Assembly: GCF_039649665.1 (NCBI RefSeq)
Contig: NZ_JBDJAW010000015.1
Coordinates: forward strand, 1-64,000
Direction of reading: 5' to 3'
DNA length: 64,000 bases
Origin: Microbispora sp. ZYX-F-249
Lineage (GTDB): Bacteria; Actinomycetota; Actinomycetes; Streptosporangiales; Streptosporangiaceae
Within the stretch, counting starts at the first letter, position 1. Each line of letters starts with the position of its first letter. The notes below the pieces were generated by a model that was not told the origin of the DNA, searched no databases, and saw only the letters and a program-made list of their open reading frames with translations. A program made the translations under genes and the position numbers. Positions 54,617 to 63,241 of this stretch are shown one piece after another.

Positions 54617-55606
54617 GTGCTGGTTGACTCGTTCGGCCGGGTCGCGACCGATCTGAGGGTGTCGCTGACCGACCGGTGCAACCTGCGGTGCGCGTACTGC
54701 ATGCCGCCCGAGGGCCTCGACTGGCTGCCCAAGCCCGAACTGCTCACCGGTGCGGAGATCGTCCGCCTGGTGACGATCGGCGTGGAGCGGCTCGGCATCC
54801 GGGAGGTCCGCTTCACCGGTGGCGAGCCGCTGCTGCGGCGGGAGCTCGTCGAGATCGTGACCGCGACCGCCGCGCTGCGCCCGCGTCCCCAGGTGTCGCT
54901 GACGACCAACGGCATCGGCCTGGCCCGCCTCGCGGAGCCGCTCGCGCGGGCCGGCCTCGACCGCGTCAACGTCTCGCTGGACACGCTCGACCGCGACGTG
55001 TTCGTCCGGCTCGCGCACCGTGACCGGCTGCGCGACGTGCTGGACGGGCTCGCCGCGGCGACGGCGGCGGGGCTGACGCCGGTCAAGGTGAACGCCGTGC
55101 TGATGCGCGGAGTCAACGAGCACGAGGCCGTGCCGCTGCTGCGCCACTGCCTCGACCGGGGATACGAGCTGCGCTTCATCGAGCAGATGCCGCTCGACGC
55201 CCAGCACGGCTGGCGCCGCGACGACATGATCACGGCCGACGAGATCCTCGGGCTGCTAAAGGACTCCTTCGACCTCACCGAGGACGACCCGCGCGAGCGG
55301 GGCAGCGCCCCCGCCGAGCTGTTCCTGGTCGACGGCGGCCCGCAGCGGGTGGGGGTGATCGGCTCGGTCACCCGGCCGTTCTGCGGCGCCTGCGACCGCG
55401 TGCGGATCACCGCCGACGGCCAGGTCCGCAACTGCCTGTTCGCCACGGAGGAGTCCGACCTGCGTGCGGCGCTGCGCTCGGGCGCCTCGGACGAGGAACT
55501 GGCGGAGCGATGGGTCGCGGCGGTGCGGGGGAAGAAGGCCGGGCACGGCATCGACGATCCCGCGTTCCTGCAGCCGGCCCGTCCGATGTCGGCGATCGGC
55601 GGCTGA
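54617..55606 (+). CDS. moaA: GTP 3',8-cyclase MoaA (molybdenum cofactor biosynthesis)
   Basis: 329 residues of radical SAM enzyme: N-terminal cluster C21-N-L-R-C25-A-Y-C28, the GGEPLLRREL SAM motif, a C-terminal second cluster (CGACDRVRITADGQVRNC) and the functional C-terminal Gly-Gly (SAIGG). It converts GTP to cyclic dehydro-GTP, the first step of molybdopterin synthesis. The start is GTG at 54617, 8 bases after GGAGG; the frame extends 10 codons upstream without support. It begins a cofactor operon with mobA and DUF6457. Confidence 0.95.
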   Translation: MLVDSFGRVATDLRVSLTDRCNLRCAYCMPPEGLDWLPKPELLTGAEIVRLVTIGVERLGIREVRFTGGEPLLRRELVEIVTATAALRPRPQVSLTTNGIGLARLAEPLARAGLDRVNVSLDTLDRDVFVRLAHRDRLRDVLDGLAAATAAGLTPVKVNAVLMRGVNEHEAVPLLRHCLDRGYELRFIEQMPLDAQHGWRRDDMITADEILGLLKDSFDLTEDDPRERGSAPAELFLVDGGPQRVGVIGSVTRPFCGACDRVRITADGQVRNCLFATEESDLRAALRSGASDEELAERWVAAVRGKKAGHGIDDPAFLQPARPMSAIGG

Positions 55607-55610
55607 CGGA

Positions 55611-55660
55611 GCCCCCGAGAGCCCCCGAGAGCCCCCGAGAGCCCCCGAGAGCCCCGGAGT
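55611..55660 (+). repeat. Four exact and one imperfect 10-bp tandem repeats between moaA and mobA
   Basis: The unit GCCCCCGAGA occurs at 55611, 55621, 55631 and 55641, followed by the degenerate GCCCCGGAGT at 55651. The last unit supplies the CGGAG that serves as ribosome site for mobA, so repeat number would alter spacing between the coupled genes. Confidence 0.85.
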
Positions 55661-55665
55661 CCGCC

Positions 55666-56274
55666 GTGCGTCCCCGTCCCGAGACCGGAACAGGAGCGGC
55701 GGCGTACGACGCCGTGATCCTGGCCGGGGGCCGGGCCGAGCGTCTCGGCGGGGCGGACAAGCCGGGCGCGCTCGTCGGCGGACTGCCCCTGGTCGAGCGC
55801 GTGGCGGCGGCGGTCCGCGACGCCCGCGCCGTCGTCGTGGTGGGCCCGCCGAGAGACATGCCGGGCGTGCTGTTCACCCGGGAGCACCCGCCGGGCGGCG
55901 GGCCCGTGCCGGCGCTGCGTGCCGGGCTCGCCGAGGTGACCTCCCCACTGGTCGTCCTGCTCGCCGCCGACCTGCCGTTCGTCGCCGCCGGTCACGTCGG
56001 GGCGCTCCTTGCGGCCGTGCCCGAGGGCGGCGCGGGCGCGGTGCTCGTGGACGACGAGGGCCGTGAGCAGTGGCTCACCGGAGCGTGGCGGACGGCGGCG
56101 CTGCGGGCGGCGCTCGGCGCGTACCGGGGACGGTCGCTGCGCGGGCTGCTCGGCCCGCTGGCGCCGGCGCCCGTGCGCCCGCCGGTGGCGCCCGGCGAGA
56201 TCCCGCCGTGGTTCGATTGCGACACCGTCGACGATCTGCGCGCGGCCCGCGAACGGGCCGTGGGACGTGGGTGA
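55666..56274 (+). CDS. mobA: Molybdenum cofactor guanylyltransferase MobA
   Basis: 202 residues of nucleotidyltransferase: AVILAGGRAERLGGADKPGALVGG (GTP-binding signature), RAVVVVGPP, and LLAADLPFVAAG with the metal-binding Asp. It transfers GMP to Mo-molybdopterin. The GTG at 55666 is 6 bases after CGGAG; the open frame upstream encodes only the translated tandem repeat. The lysine-containing LGGxDK motif is intact. Confidence 0.92.
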   Translation: MRPRPETGTGAAAYDAVILAGGRAERLGGADKPGALVGGLPLVERVAAAVRDARAVVVVGPPRDMPGVLFTREHPPGGGPVPALRAGLAEVTSPLVVLLAADLPFVAAGHVGALLAAVPEGGAGAVLVDDEGREQWLTGAWRTAALRAALGAYRGRSLRGLLGPLAPAPVRPPVAPGEIPPWFDCDTVDDLRAARERAVGRG

Positions 56275-56285
56275 AGGGAGCGCGC

Positions 56286-56588
56286 GTGAACGTGCTGGAG
56301 GAATGGACGGCGCTGGTCTGCCGCGAGCTGGGCATCGACCCCGCCCGGGTGGACCGGACCGCGGTGCTCGACCTGACCAGGGACGTGGCGCACGGAGTGG
56401 CGCGGCCGGCCGCCCCGTTGACCGCCTATCTGCTGGGGCTGGCGCAGGGGGCCGGCACCGCGCCGCCGGACGCGGCGGAGCGGCTGTCCCGGATGGCGAA
56501 GGACTGGGCTGAGGCGGCCGCGGAAGCGCCCGCGACCCCTGACACCCGTGCTCCCGACACCCGAGCTCCCGACACCCCTTGCTCCTGA
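56286..56588 (+). CDS. DUF6457 small protein in the molybdenum cofactor operon
   Basis: 100 residues. The helical core (VLEEWTALVCRELGIDPARVDRTAVLDLTRDVAHGVARPAAPLTAYLLG) resembles the DUF6457 domain that is often adjacent or fused to MobA in actinomycetes. The last 25 residues are Ala/Pro-rich with an APDTR/APDT repeat. The GTG at 56286, 11 bp after mobA, follows AAGGGAG. A role in cofactor handling is inferred from the neighbourhood. Confidence 0.8.
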   Translation: MNVLEEWTALVCRELGIDPARVDRTAVLDLTRDVAHGVARPAAPLTAYLLGLAQGAGTAPPDAAERLSRMAKDWAEAAAEAPATPDTRAPDTRAPDTPCS

Positions 56589-56837
56589 CATCTGCCGCCA
56601 CGGCCCCGGCGCGCCGCGGGAGGGGAAGGGCGGGCGCCGGGGGCCGTTCGGCGGCAGGGCCGTCTCCTGGGAGACGACCGCGACGGCCGGTCCGTGAGAT
56701 CCGTGCAAAGGTCTTGGAAAAGGGCGACGCCGGGTGGTTACGGGGGCAAACCACCCGGCGCCGCTTCATCGGCGTTCCGACGGGGGCCCGGAACGCCGGC
56801 ACCAGCGCTCCGACGGGGGACCAGAGCGCTTGGCTAA

Positions 56838-56869
56838 ACTGTACACCTCCAACCCTTGGGTTGCGTCAA
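56838..56869 (-). promoter_or_regulatory. MerR-type promoter architecture without an adjacent MerR gene
   Basis: On the minus strand, TTGACG (56864-56869) and TACAGT (56838-56843) are separated by exactly 20 bp, with an inverted repeat CAACCC/GGGTTG (56850-56855 and 56858-56863) inside the spacer. A stretched spacer holding a dyad is the hallmark of MerR-family-activated promoters. The surrounding 288 bp (56589-56876) contain no recognisable gene, and the promoter would fire leftward, antisense to the molybdenum genes. Confidence 0.4.
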
Positions 56870-56876
56870 GACTTTG

Positions 56877-57209
56877 TCACGACCCGATCTCGCGTCGATG
56901 GCGTGGTATCTCGCTTTGGTCAGGTGAGGTAAAGCCGGGGGGCGGCGGAGGCTCGTGACCTCTCTGATTGGCCCCGATTACGGCAAGGTATGGCAAAAGA
57001 ACGGCCCCCGCGACGAACAGGGCCTTGACGGGCCAGGGGGCCGGTACCGCCACCGCCAGGATCAGGCAGACGAGCCGGATGCCCATCTTGATGAGGTAAC
57101 TGATCTCCCGCTTGCGCACGTCGTCGGTCAGCGACGGCTGGGCGTCCGTCACCTGGTGAACGACCGGGCGGTCTTTTCTCAACCAGCGCCATGGATTCAC
57201 GGTTTCCAC
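56877..57209 (-). CDS. DUF3099 membrane protein
   Basis: 110 residues: a cytosolic N-terminus (VHQVTDAQPSLTDDVRKREISYLIKMGIRLVCLI) matching DUF3099, two adjacent membrane helices (about 43-58 and 62-80), and a Pro-rich tail. The function is unknown; the family is conserved in actinobacteria. The start is GTG at 57209. It is divergent from dodecin across 75 bp. Confidence 0.88.
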   Translation of the reverse strand: METVNPWRWLRKDRPVVHQVTDAQPSLTDDVRKREISYLIKMGIRLVCLILAVAVPAPWPVKALFVAGAVLLPYLAVIGANQRGHEPPPPPGFTSPDQSEIPRHRREIGS

Positions 57210-57284
57210 GGTAGACCCCGGGTGAGGCGGGGTGACGCCCGCAGGGCGCTACGATCACGCGACAGGCACAGGCAGGAGGACGTG

Positions 57285-57500
57285 ATGTCGGATCGCACCT
57301 ACCGGGTGACCGAGATAGTGGGCACCTCGGCCGAGAGCGTCGACCAGGCCATCCGCAACGGCGTCAGGCGGGCCGCCCAGACGCTGCGGCACCTGGACTG
57401 GTTCGAGGTGACCGAGGTGCGCGGGCACATCGTGGACGGCGAGGTGGCCCACTTCCAGGTCGGCATGAAGGTGGGCTTCCGCCTGGAAGACGCCGAGTGA
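57285..57500 (+). CDS. Dodecin family flavin-binding protein
   Basis: 71 residues: RVTEIVGTSAESVDQAIRNGVRRAAQTLRHLDWFEVTEVRGHI plus VAHFQVGMKVGFRLE is the full dodecin fold. The conserved Trp (LDWFEV) stacks on the flavin in these dodecamers. Such proteins store or buffer riboflavin, FMN or CoA. GGAGGACGTG precedes the ATG at 57285; a GTG 3 bases earlier is also possible. Confidence 0.94.
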   Translation: MSDRTYRVTEIVGTSAESVDQAIRNGVRRAAQTLRHLDWFEVTEVRGHIVDGEVAHFQVGMKVGFRLEDAE

Positions 57501-57602
57501 GGCGATGTGAGGTCCCGGCGCCGGCCGCCGGATCGCCCGTCCGCTCCGCCGGGCGGTGACGATCGGCGGCGGGACGGGCGCTCCGGGCGTGGTGGCTGAT
57601 GC

Positions 57603-58985
57603 CTAGCTGGCCTGGCTGACCGTCGACATGTTGAAGTCGGGTACGCGGACCGGCGGCATGACGGCGCGGGTGAACCAGTCGTTCCACTCGCGCGGCAGCG
57701 TCTGCTCGCTCGCGCCCACCTCCGTGAGGCGGCCGAGCAGGTCGACCGGCGACTCGTTGAACCGGAAGTTGTTGACCTCGCCCACGACCTCGCCGTTCTC
57801 GACGAGGTAGACGCCGTCCCTGGTCAGTCCGGTCAGGAGCAGCGACTGCGGGTCGACCTCGCGGATGTACCACAGGCAGGTCAGCAGCAGGCCCCGCTCG
57901 GTCGAGGCGATCATCTCCTCCAGCGAGCGGCCGCCCTCGGGCCCCGTCATGATCAGGTTGTCGATCTGCGGGGTGGTGGCGAGGCCGGTGAGCTCGGCCG
58001 AGTGCCGGGTCTGCACGAGGTTGGCCAGGGCGCCGTCGCTGATCCACTCGGTGCGGGTCAGGGGCAGGCCGTTGTCGAAGACCGACTGCTCCCGGCCGGA
58101 GGAGTGGGCGACGACGAACGGCGCGCACTCGACGCCGGCCCGCGCCGGGTCGCTGTGCAGCGAGATCGGCAGCGGGGACAGGCGCTCGCCGACCCGGGTG
58201 CCGCCGCCGGGCCGGGAGAACACCGTGCGGCCGTCGGCGGCGTCCCGCGCGCCCGCCGCCCAGTACAGGTAGATCAGCAGGTCGGAGACCGCGGTCGCGG
58301 GCAGGAGCGTCTCGTAGCGGCCCGGCTCCAGGCTGATCCGCCGCTTGGCCCAGCCCAGCCGCCGGGTGAGCGTCTCGTCCAGGGCGGCCACGTCCACGTC
58401 GGAGAAGTCGCGGGTGGCCACGCCCGTCCACGCCGAGCTCGACATGTCCGCCGACTTGGCGTTCAGTTCGAGCCGCCCGGTCGGCTGGTCGTGGCGCAGC
58501 CGCAGACCGGTGGACGAGCCGACGAACGTCGAGGTCACGATGTGCTCGGCGAAGCCGTACAGCCTGCGGCCGGAGGCGTCGGCGGCGGCGAACGCCTCGC
58601 CGAGCGCGGGGGCGAAGTTCCGGAACACGTCGATGGAGGTCGGCTCCACCGGGCGATCCCAGCCCTCCCCGGCGGTTCCCTCCACCAGCGCCCGGGCGTC
58701 CTCCGACGGCCGGGCCTCCCGCGCGGCGCGGTCGGCCTCGGCCACCACGTCCGCGAGCTGGTCGGCGCGTACGGCCGAGCGTGAGACGACTCCCACCCCG
58801 GCGCCCACGACGGAGATCACGGTGAGCCGGGACGAGCGCGCGACCCCGTTGGTCGTCAGCGTGTTGCCGGCGAAGCGCAGATTCGCGGTCGAGCCCTCGT
58901 CCGCGATCACGACGCAGCCGTCGGCCCCGCTCAGCGCGAGCGCCCGCTCCACCGTCTCCTGCGGTGTGATCACCCCGTCGCTCAC
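57603..58985 (-). CDS. TldE/PmbA-type metalloprotease subunit
   Basis: 460 residues, coupled to TldD by a GTGA overlap (GTG at 58985). Homology spans PmbA/TldE: TNGVARSSRLTVISVVG, FGSSTGLRLRHDQ-like VGSSTGLRL, the long beta-sheet core, and the terminal TGLTRDGVYLVENGEVVGEV then NNFRFNESPVDLLG. TldE lacks the metal-binding HExxxH of TldD, as here. The TldD/TldE complex trims leader peptides of modified peptides (microcin B17) and degrades unfolded peptides. Confidence 0.92.
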   Translation of the reverse strand: MSDGVITPQETVERALALSGADGCVVIADEGSTANLRFAGNTLTTNGVARSSRLTVISVVGAGVGVVSRSAVRADQLADVVAEADRAAREARPSEDARALVEGTAGEGWDRPVEPTSIDVFRNFAPALGEAFAAADASGRRLYGFAEHIVTSTFVGSSTGLRLRHDQPTGRLELNAKSADMSSSAWTGVATRDFSDVDVAALDETLTRRLGWAKRRISLEPGRYETLLPATAVSDLLIYLYWAAGARDAADGRTVFSRPGGGTRVGERLSPLPISLHSDPARAGVECAPFVVAHSSGREQSVFDNGLPLTRTEWISDGALANLVQTRHSAELTGLATTPQIDNLIMTGPEGGRSLEEMIASTERGLLLTCLWYIREVDPQSLLLTGLTRDGVYLVENGEVVGEVNNFRFNESPVDLLGRLTEVGASEQTLPREWNDWFTRAVMPPVRVPDFNMSTVSQAS

Positions 58986-60475
58986 TTGCCACCCTCCTGG
59001 ACGGTGTTGAGGATCCGTACGCCGCGGAACAGGGCCGCGGGGGCGCCGTGGCTGACCGGCGCGACCTGGCCCGGCTGGCCCTTGCCGCAGTTGAAGGCGC
59101 CGCCGAGGACGTACGTCTGCGGACCGCCGACGGCCTCCATCGAGCGCCAGAAGTCCGTGGTGGTCGCCTGGTAGGCGACGTCGCGCAGCTGCCCGGCCAG
59201 GCGGCCGTTCTCGATCCGGTAGAAGCGCTGGCCAGTGAACTGGAAGTTGTACCGCTGCATGTCGATCGACCAGCTCTTGTCGCCGACGACGTAGATCCCG
59301 CGCCCGACCCGGGAGATCAGCTCGTCGGTGGACGGGCCGTCCGCGGCCGGCTGGAGGGACACGTTGGCCATCCGCTGGATCGGCACGTGGCCGGGGGAGT
59401 CGGCGAACGCGCAGCCGTTCGACCGGCCGAGCCCCTTGAGCAGCGCCATCCGCCGGTCGAGCTGGTAGCCGACCAGCGTGCCCTCGCGGACGATGTCGAA
59501 CGACTGGCCGGCCACGCCCTCGTCGTCCCAGCCGACGGTGGCCAGGCCGTGCTCGACCGTGCGGTCGCCCGTCACGTTCATCACCGGCGAGCCGTAGTGC
59601 AGGGTGCCGAGCTGGTCGAAGGTGGCGAACGAGGTGCCGGCGTAGGCCGCCTCGTAGCCGAGCGCCCGGTCCAGCTCGGTCGCGTGGCCGATCGACTCGT
59701 GGATCGTGAGCCACAGGTTCGACGGGTCGATCACCAGGTCGTACGGCCCGGCCTCGACCGAGGGCGCCTTGAGCTTCTCGTCCAGCAGGTCGGGGATCTC
59801 GGCCAGCTCGGCGGGGAAGTCCCAGCCGGTGCCGGTCAGGTACTCGTACCCCCGGCCGGCCGGCGGGGCCAGCGTGCGCATGTCGTCGAACCGGTCGCCG
59901 TCGGCCCGCATCGCCGTCAGCACGGGGTGCAGCCGCACCCGCTGCTGCGTGGTCACCGTGCCGGCCGTGTCGGCGTAGAACTTCTGCTCCTTGACCTGCG
60001 TCAGCGAGGCCGAGACGTGGTCGACCCGGCCGAGCAGCCCCGACGACCACTCCGCGAGCAGCGCCGCCTTGTCCGGCAGCGGCACGTCGAACGGGTCGAC
60101 CTCGTAGGACGACACCCAGGTCACGTCGTCGTACACCGGCTCGGGGGCGAGCTCCACCGGCTCCCGGTTGATGGGCGCGCTGACCGCCGCCACCCGCACG
60201 GCCTCCTCGGCGGCCCGGGCCGCCGCCTCCGGGGTCAGCTCGATCCCGGACGCGAAGCCCCAGGTGCCGTCCTTGACGACCCGTACGGCGAAGCCGAGGT
60301 CGTCGGCGTCCGAGGAGCCTTCGAGCCGGGCGTCGAACAGGCGCAGCGTCTCGGCGCGTACGCGTTCGAGCCGGAACGAGGCGTGCTCGGCTCCCAGGTC
60401 ACGGGCGCGCTGCAGGGCCGCGTCCGCCAGCCGCCGCAGCGGCAGGGCGAGGAAGTCGGGGTCGATCTGGCGCAT
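58982..60475 (-). CDS. TldD-type zinc metalloprotease
   Basis: About 497 residues. The zinc-site helix TIHESIGHATELDRALG carries HExxxH, and the C-terminal GGAFNCGKGQPGQVAPVSHGAP holds the cysteine-containing active-site region typical of TldD. The ATG at 60475 is preferred because AGGA lies 8 bases upstream; GTG at 60481 is too close to that site. With TldE it forms a protease that could in principle act on the lanthipeptide leaders encoded elsewhere in the window, although that link is only speculative. Confidence 0.92.
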   Translation of the reverse strand: MRQIDPDFLALPLRRLADAALQRARDLGAEHASFRLERVRAETLRLFDARLEGSSDADDLGFAVRVVKDGTWGFASGIELTPEAAARAAEEAVRVAAVSAPINREPVELAPEPVYDDVTWVSSYEVDPFDVPLPDKAALLAEWSSGLLGRVDHVSASLTQVKEQKFYADTAGTVTTQQRVRLHPVLTAMRADGDRFDDMRTLAPPAGRGYEYLTGTGWDFPAELAEIPDLLDEKLKAPSVEAGPYDLVIDPSNLWLTIHESIGHATELDRALGYEAAYAGTSFATFDQLGTLHYGSPVMNVTGDRTVEHGLATVGWDDEGVAGQSFDIVREGTLVGYQLDRRMALLKGLGRSNGCAFADSPGHVPIQRMANVSLQPAADGPSTDELISRVGRGIYVVGDKSWSIDMQRYNFQFTGQRFYRIENGRLAGQLRDVAYQATTTDFWRSMEAVGGPQTYVLGGAFNCGKGQPGQVAPVSHGAPAALFRGVRILNTVQEGGK

Positions 60476-60552
60476 GTCCACGATCCTAACCCTGTGATCT
60501 TGTGCCCAGCGGACAAGTGGGCTACCCCCAAGTAGCCGATACCGTCGGTCGC

Positions 60553-61257
60553 ATGGTTCGCTCTGTACTCGTCACCGGCGGAAACCGCGGCATCGGTCTC
60601 GCGATCGCCCGTGAGCTCTCCGCCGCGGGGGACGCCGTCGCAATCACCTACCGTTCCGGCGAGCCGCCGGAGGGGTTGTTCGGGGTCCGCTGCGACGTGA
60701 CGAGCTCCGCCGACGTCGACGCCGCCTTCGAGAAGGCCGAGGCCGAGCACGGCCCGGTGGAGGTGGTCGTCGCGAACGCGGGGATCACCAAGGACACGCT
60801 GCTGCCGATGATGAAGGAGGAGACCTTCACCGACGTCATCGACACGAACCTGACCGGCGCGTACCGCGTCGCCAAGCGGGCCGTGCGGCCCATGCTGCGG
60901 CTGCGGCGCGGGCGCATCATCCTGATCTCCTCGGTCGTCGGCCTGTCCGGCTCGGCCGGCCAGACCAACTACGCCGCCTCCAAGGCCGGCCTGGTCGGCT
61001 TCGGCCGGTCGCTGGCCCGCGAGCTCGGCTCGCGCGGCATCACGGTCAACGTGGTCGCGCCGGGGTTCGTGGAGACCGACATGACCGCGGTGCTCGACGA
61101 GGCGCAGCAGGAGCAGATCCGCAAGAGCATCCCGCTGGGGCGGCAGGCGCACGCGGAGGAGATCGCCCGCGTCGTCAGGTTCCTGGCGAGCGACGACGCC
61201 TCCTACATCACCGGGGCGGTCATCCCCGTCGACGGCGGCCTCGGCATGGGCCACTGA
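60553..61257 (+). CDS. fabG: 3-oxoacyl-ACP reductase FabG (MabA-like)
   Basis: 234 residues of classical SDR: NADPH site LVTGGNRGIGLAIA, NAGITKD, catalytic Ser in ILISSVVGLSGSAG and YAASK (Tyr/Lys). The GFVETDM and PLGRQAHAEEIARVVRFLAS blocks are FabG-typical. The ATG at 60553 gives MVRSVLVTGG. It is followed 48 bp later by fabI, the mabA-inhA order of actinobacterial type II fatty-acid synthesis. Confidence 0.93.
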   Translation: MVRSVLVTGGNRGIGLAIARELSAAGDAVAITYRSGEPPEGLFGVRCDVTSSADVDAAFEKAEAEHGPVEVVVANAGITKDTLLPMMKEETFTDVIDTNLTGAYRVAKRAVRPMLRLRRGRIILISSVVGLSGSAGQTNYAASKAGLVGFGRSLARELGSRGITVNVVAPGFVETDMTAVLDEAQQEQIRKSIPLGRQAHAEEIARVVRFLASDDASYITGAVIPVDGGLGMGH

Positions 61258-61305
61258 ACAGGCCACCGAACAGGCCACCGAGCGGACGAAAGACTGGAGC
61301 TGGAC

Positions 61306-62070
61306 ATGGGTTTGCTGGACGGTAAGCGACTGCTGGTCACCGGCGTCCTCACCGACGCGTCGATCGCCTTCAACGTGGCGAAGCTGGCCCAGGAGGAGGG
61401 CGCCCAGGTCGTGCTGACCGGCTTCGGCCGCCTCAGCCTGGTCGAGCGCATCGCCAAGCGGCTGCCCGAGCCGCCGCCGGTGATCGAGCTGGACGTCCAG
61501 AACGACGACCACCTCGACACGCTCGCCGACCGCGTCGGCGCGCACCTCGACGGGCTGGACGGAGTCGTCCACTCGATCGGGTTCGCCCCGCAGTCCTGCC
61601 TCGGCGGCAACTTCCTCAACACCTCGTGGGAGGACGTCGCCACGGCGGTCCACGTCTCGACGTTCTCGTTCAAGTCGCTCGCCGTCGCCTGCCTGCCGCT
61701 GATGAAGGAGGGCGGCGCGGTCGTCGGCCTGGACTTCGACGCGACCAAGGCGTGGCCGGTCTACGACTGGATGGGCGTGGCCAAGGCCGGGCTCGAGTCC
61801 TGCTCCCGCTACCTCGCCCGCGACCTCGGCAGGCACGGCATCCGGGTCAACCTCGTCGCCGCCGGCCCGCTGCGCACGATGGCGGCCAAGAGCATCCCCG
61901 GGTTCAAGGAGTTCGAGGACTCCTGGCCGGAGAAGGCCCCGCTCGGGTGGGACCTGGCGGACACCGCCCCCGCCGCCAAGGCGTGCGTCGCGCTGCTGTC
62001 GGACTGGTTCCCCGCCACCACCGGTGAGATCGTCCACGTCGACGGCGGCGTCCACGCGATGGGCGCCTGA
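61306..62070 (+). CDS. fabI: Enoyl-ACP reductase (FabI/InhA-like)
   Basis: 254 residues: the LDGKRLLVTGVLTDASIAFNVA opening is the enoyl-reductase form of the SDR fold (GVxxxxSIA). The catalytic Tyr/Lys pair is Y-D-W-M-G-V-A-K (YxxxxxxK), as in InhA. It reduces trans-2-enoyl-ACP with NADH in fatty-acid elongation. The mabA-inhA-like pairing with fabG and a GGAG ribosome site support a single operon. Confidence 0.94.
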   Translation: MGLLDGKRLLVTGVLTDASIAFNVAKLAQEEGAQVVLTGFGRLSLVERIAKRLPEPPPVIELDVQNDDHLDTLADRVGAHLDGLDGVVHSIGFAPQSCLGGNFLNTSWEDVATAVHVSTFSFKSLAVACLPLMKEGGAVVGLDFDATKAWPVYDWMGVAKAGLESCSRYLARDLGRHGIRVNLVAAGPLRTMAAKSIPGFKEFEDSWPEKAPLGWDLADTAPAAKACVALLSDWFPATTGEIVHVDGGVHAMGA

Positions 62071-62073
62071 GCG

Positions 62074-63231
62074 TCAGCGGGACGGGGCGCCGGCGAACGG
62101 GATGGCGGCGGGAGCCGGGTCCTCCGGCGTGTCCACCGGGTGCCGCCACAACCCCCTGCGGCGCAGCAGGGGCAGGACGCCCTCGCCGAACCAGTAGGCC
62201 TCTTCCAGGTGCGGGTGACCGGACAGCACGAACTCGTCGATCCCGAGCGCGTGGTACTCCTCGATGCGCTCCGCCACCTCCGTGTGGCTGCCCACCAGCG
62301 CCGTGCCCGCGCCGCCGCGGACCAGGCCGACCCCGGCCCACAGGTTCGGCGAGACCTCCAGCGCGTCGGTGCGGCCCCCGTGCAGGGCCCGCATCCGCCG
62401 CTGCCCCTCCGACCCGCTGCGCGCGAGGCCGGCCTGCACCGACGCGATGACCGCGGGGTCGAGCGCGGACAGCAGGCGCTCGGCCTCCGCCCACGCCTGC
62501 GCCGAGGTGTCCCGGCTGATGACGTGCAGCCGGATCCCGAAGCGCACCTCGCGACCGGCCGCGGCCGCCTCCCGGCGGATCCAGCCGATCTTCTCCGCCA
62601 CCTGCGCGGGCGGCTCGCCCCAGGTCAGGTAGACGTCGCAGTGCCGCGCCGCCACCCGCCCGGCCGCCGGGGACGACCCGCCGAAGTACACCGCCGGGAC
62701 CGGGGACGGCACCCGGCTCAGCGCGGCGTCCGTGACGCCGACGTGCCTGCCCGCCAGGGTGACCCGTTCCCCCCGCCACAGGGCGCGGACGACCGTGAGG
62801 AACTCGTCGGTGCGCTCGTAGCGCTCGTCCTTGGCGAGGAAGTCGCCGTAGGCGCGCTGCTCGTGGTCCTCGCCGCCGGTGACGACGTTGACCAGCAGAC
62901 GCCCGCCCGAGTGCCGCTGGAACGTGGCGGCCATCTGCGCGGCGAGCGTGGGCGACAGCAGCCCCGGCCGGAAGGCGACCAGGAACTTCAGCCGCTCGGA
63001 CCCGGCGACCAGCATGGCGGTGGTCAGCCAGGCGTCCTCGCACCAGGCCCCCGCCGGGGTGAGCGCGCCCTCGAAGCCGAGGTGCTCGGCGGCGCGCACG
63101 ATCTGGCCGAGGTAGGCCAGGGAGGCCGGACGGTCCCCGCCGGCCGTGGTGACGTCGGTGCCGTGCCCGCCGCCGACGAGGTGGCGGCTGTCGCCGTACG
63201 TGGGCAGGAACCAGTGGAACGTCAGCGTCAT
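62074..63231 (-). CDS. ssuD: FMNH2-dependent alkanesulfonate monooxygenase (SsuD-like)
   Basis: 385 residues of LLM class luciferase fold: FHWFLPTYGDSRHLVGG, LGFEGALTPAGAWCEDAWL, FRPGLLSPTLAAQMAATF, and VVTGGEDHEQRAYGDFL are SsuD signatures. It desulfonates alkanesulfonates to aldehyde and sulfite using FMNH2 from the upstream SsuE. The ATG at 63231 has AAGGGA 5 bases upstream and lies 10 bp after ssuE. It is convergent with fabI, 3 bp between the ends. Confidence 0.93.
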   Translation of the reverse strand: MTLTFHWFLPTYGDSRHLVGGGHGTDVTTAGGDRPASLAYLGQIVRAAEHLGFEGALTPAGAWCEDAWLTTAMLVAGSERLKFLVAFRPGLLSPTLAAQMAATFQRHSGGRLLVNVVTGGEDHEQRAYGDFLAKDERYERTDEFLTVVRALWRGERVTLAGRHVGVTDAALSRVPSPVPAVYFGGSSPAAGRVAARHCDVYLTWGEPPAQVAEKIGWIRREAAAAGREVRFGIRLHVISRDTSAQAWAEAERLLSALDPAVIASVQAGLARSGSEGQRRMRALHGGRTDALEVSPNLWAGVGLVRGGAGTALVGSHTEVAERIEEYHALGIDEFVLSGHPHLEEAYWFGEGVLPLLRRRGLWRHPVDTPEDPAPAAIPFAGAPSR

Positions 63232-63241
63232 GACAGTCCCT

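Noticed and set aside
54376-56802. Very long minus-strand frame across moaA-mobA-DUF6457
   Set aside because: It is the antisense shadow of three well-supported plus-strand genes and has no domain signal.
57603-60475. TldD/TldE as the leader protease of the lanthipeptide locus
   Set aside because: The pair is a widespread housekeeping protease more than 40 kb away with no shared regulation visible; the link is possible but unsupported.
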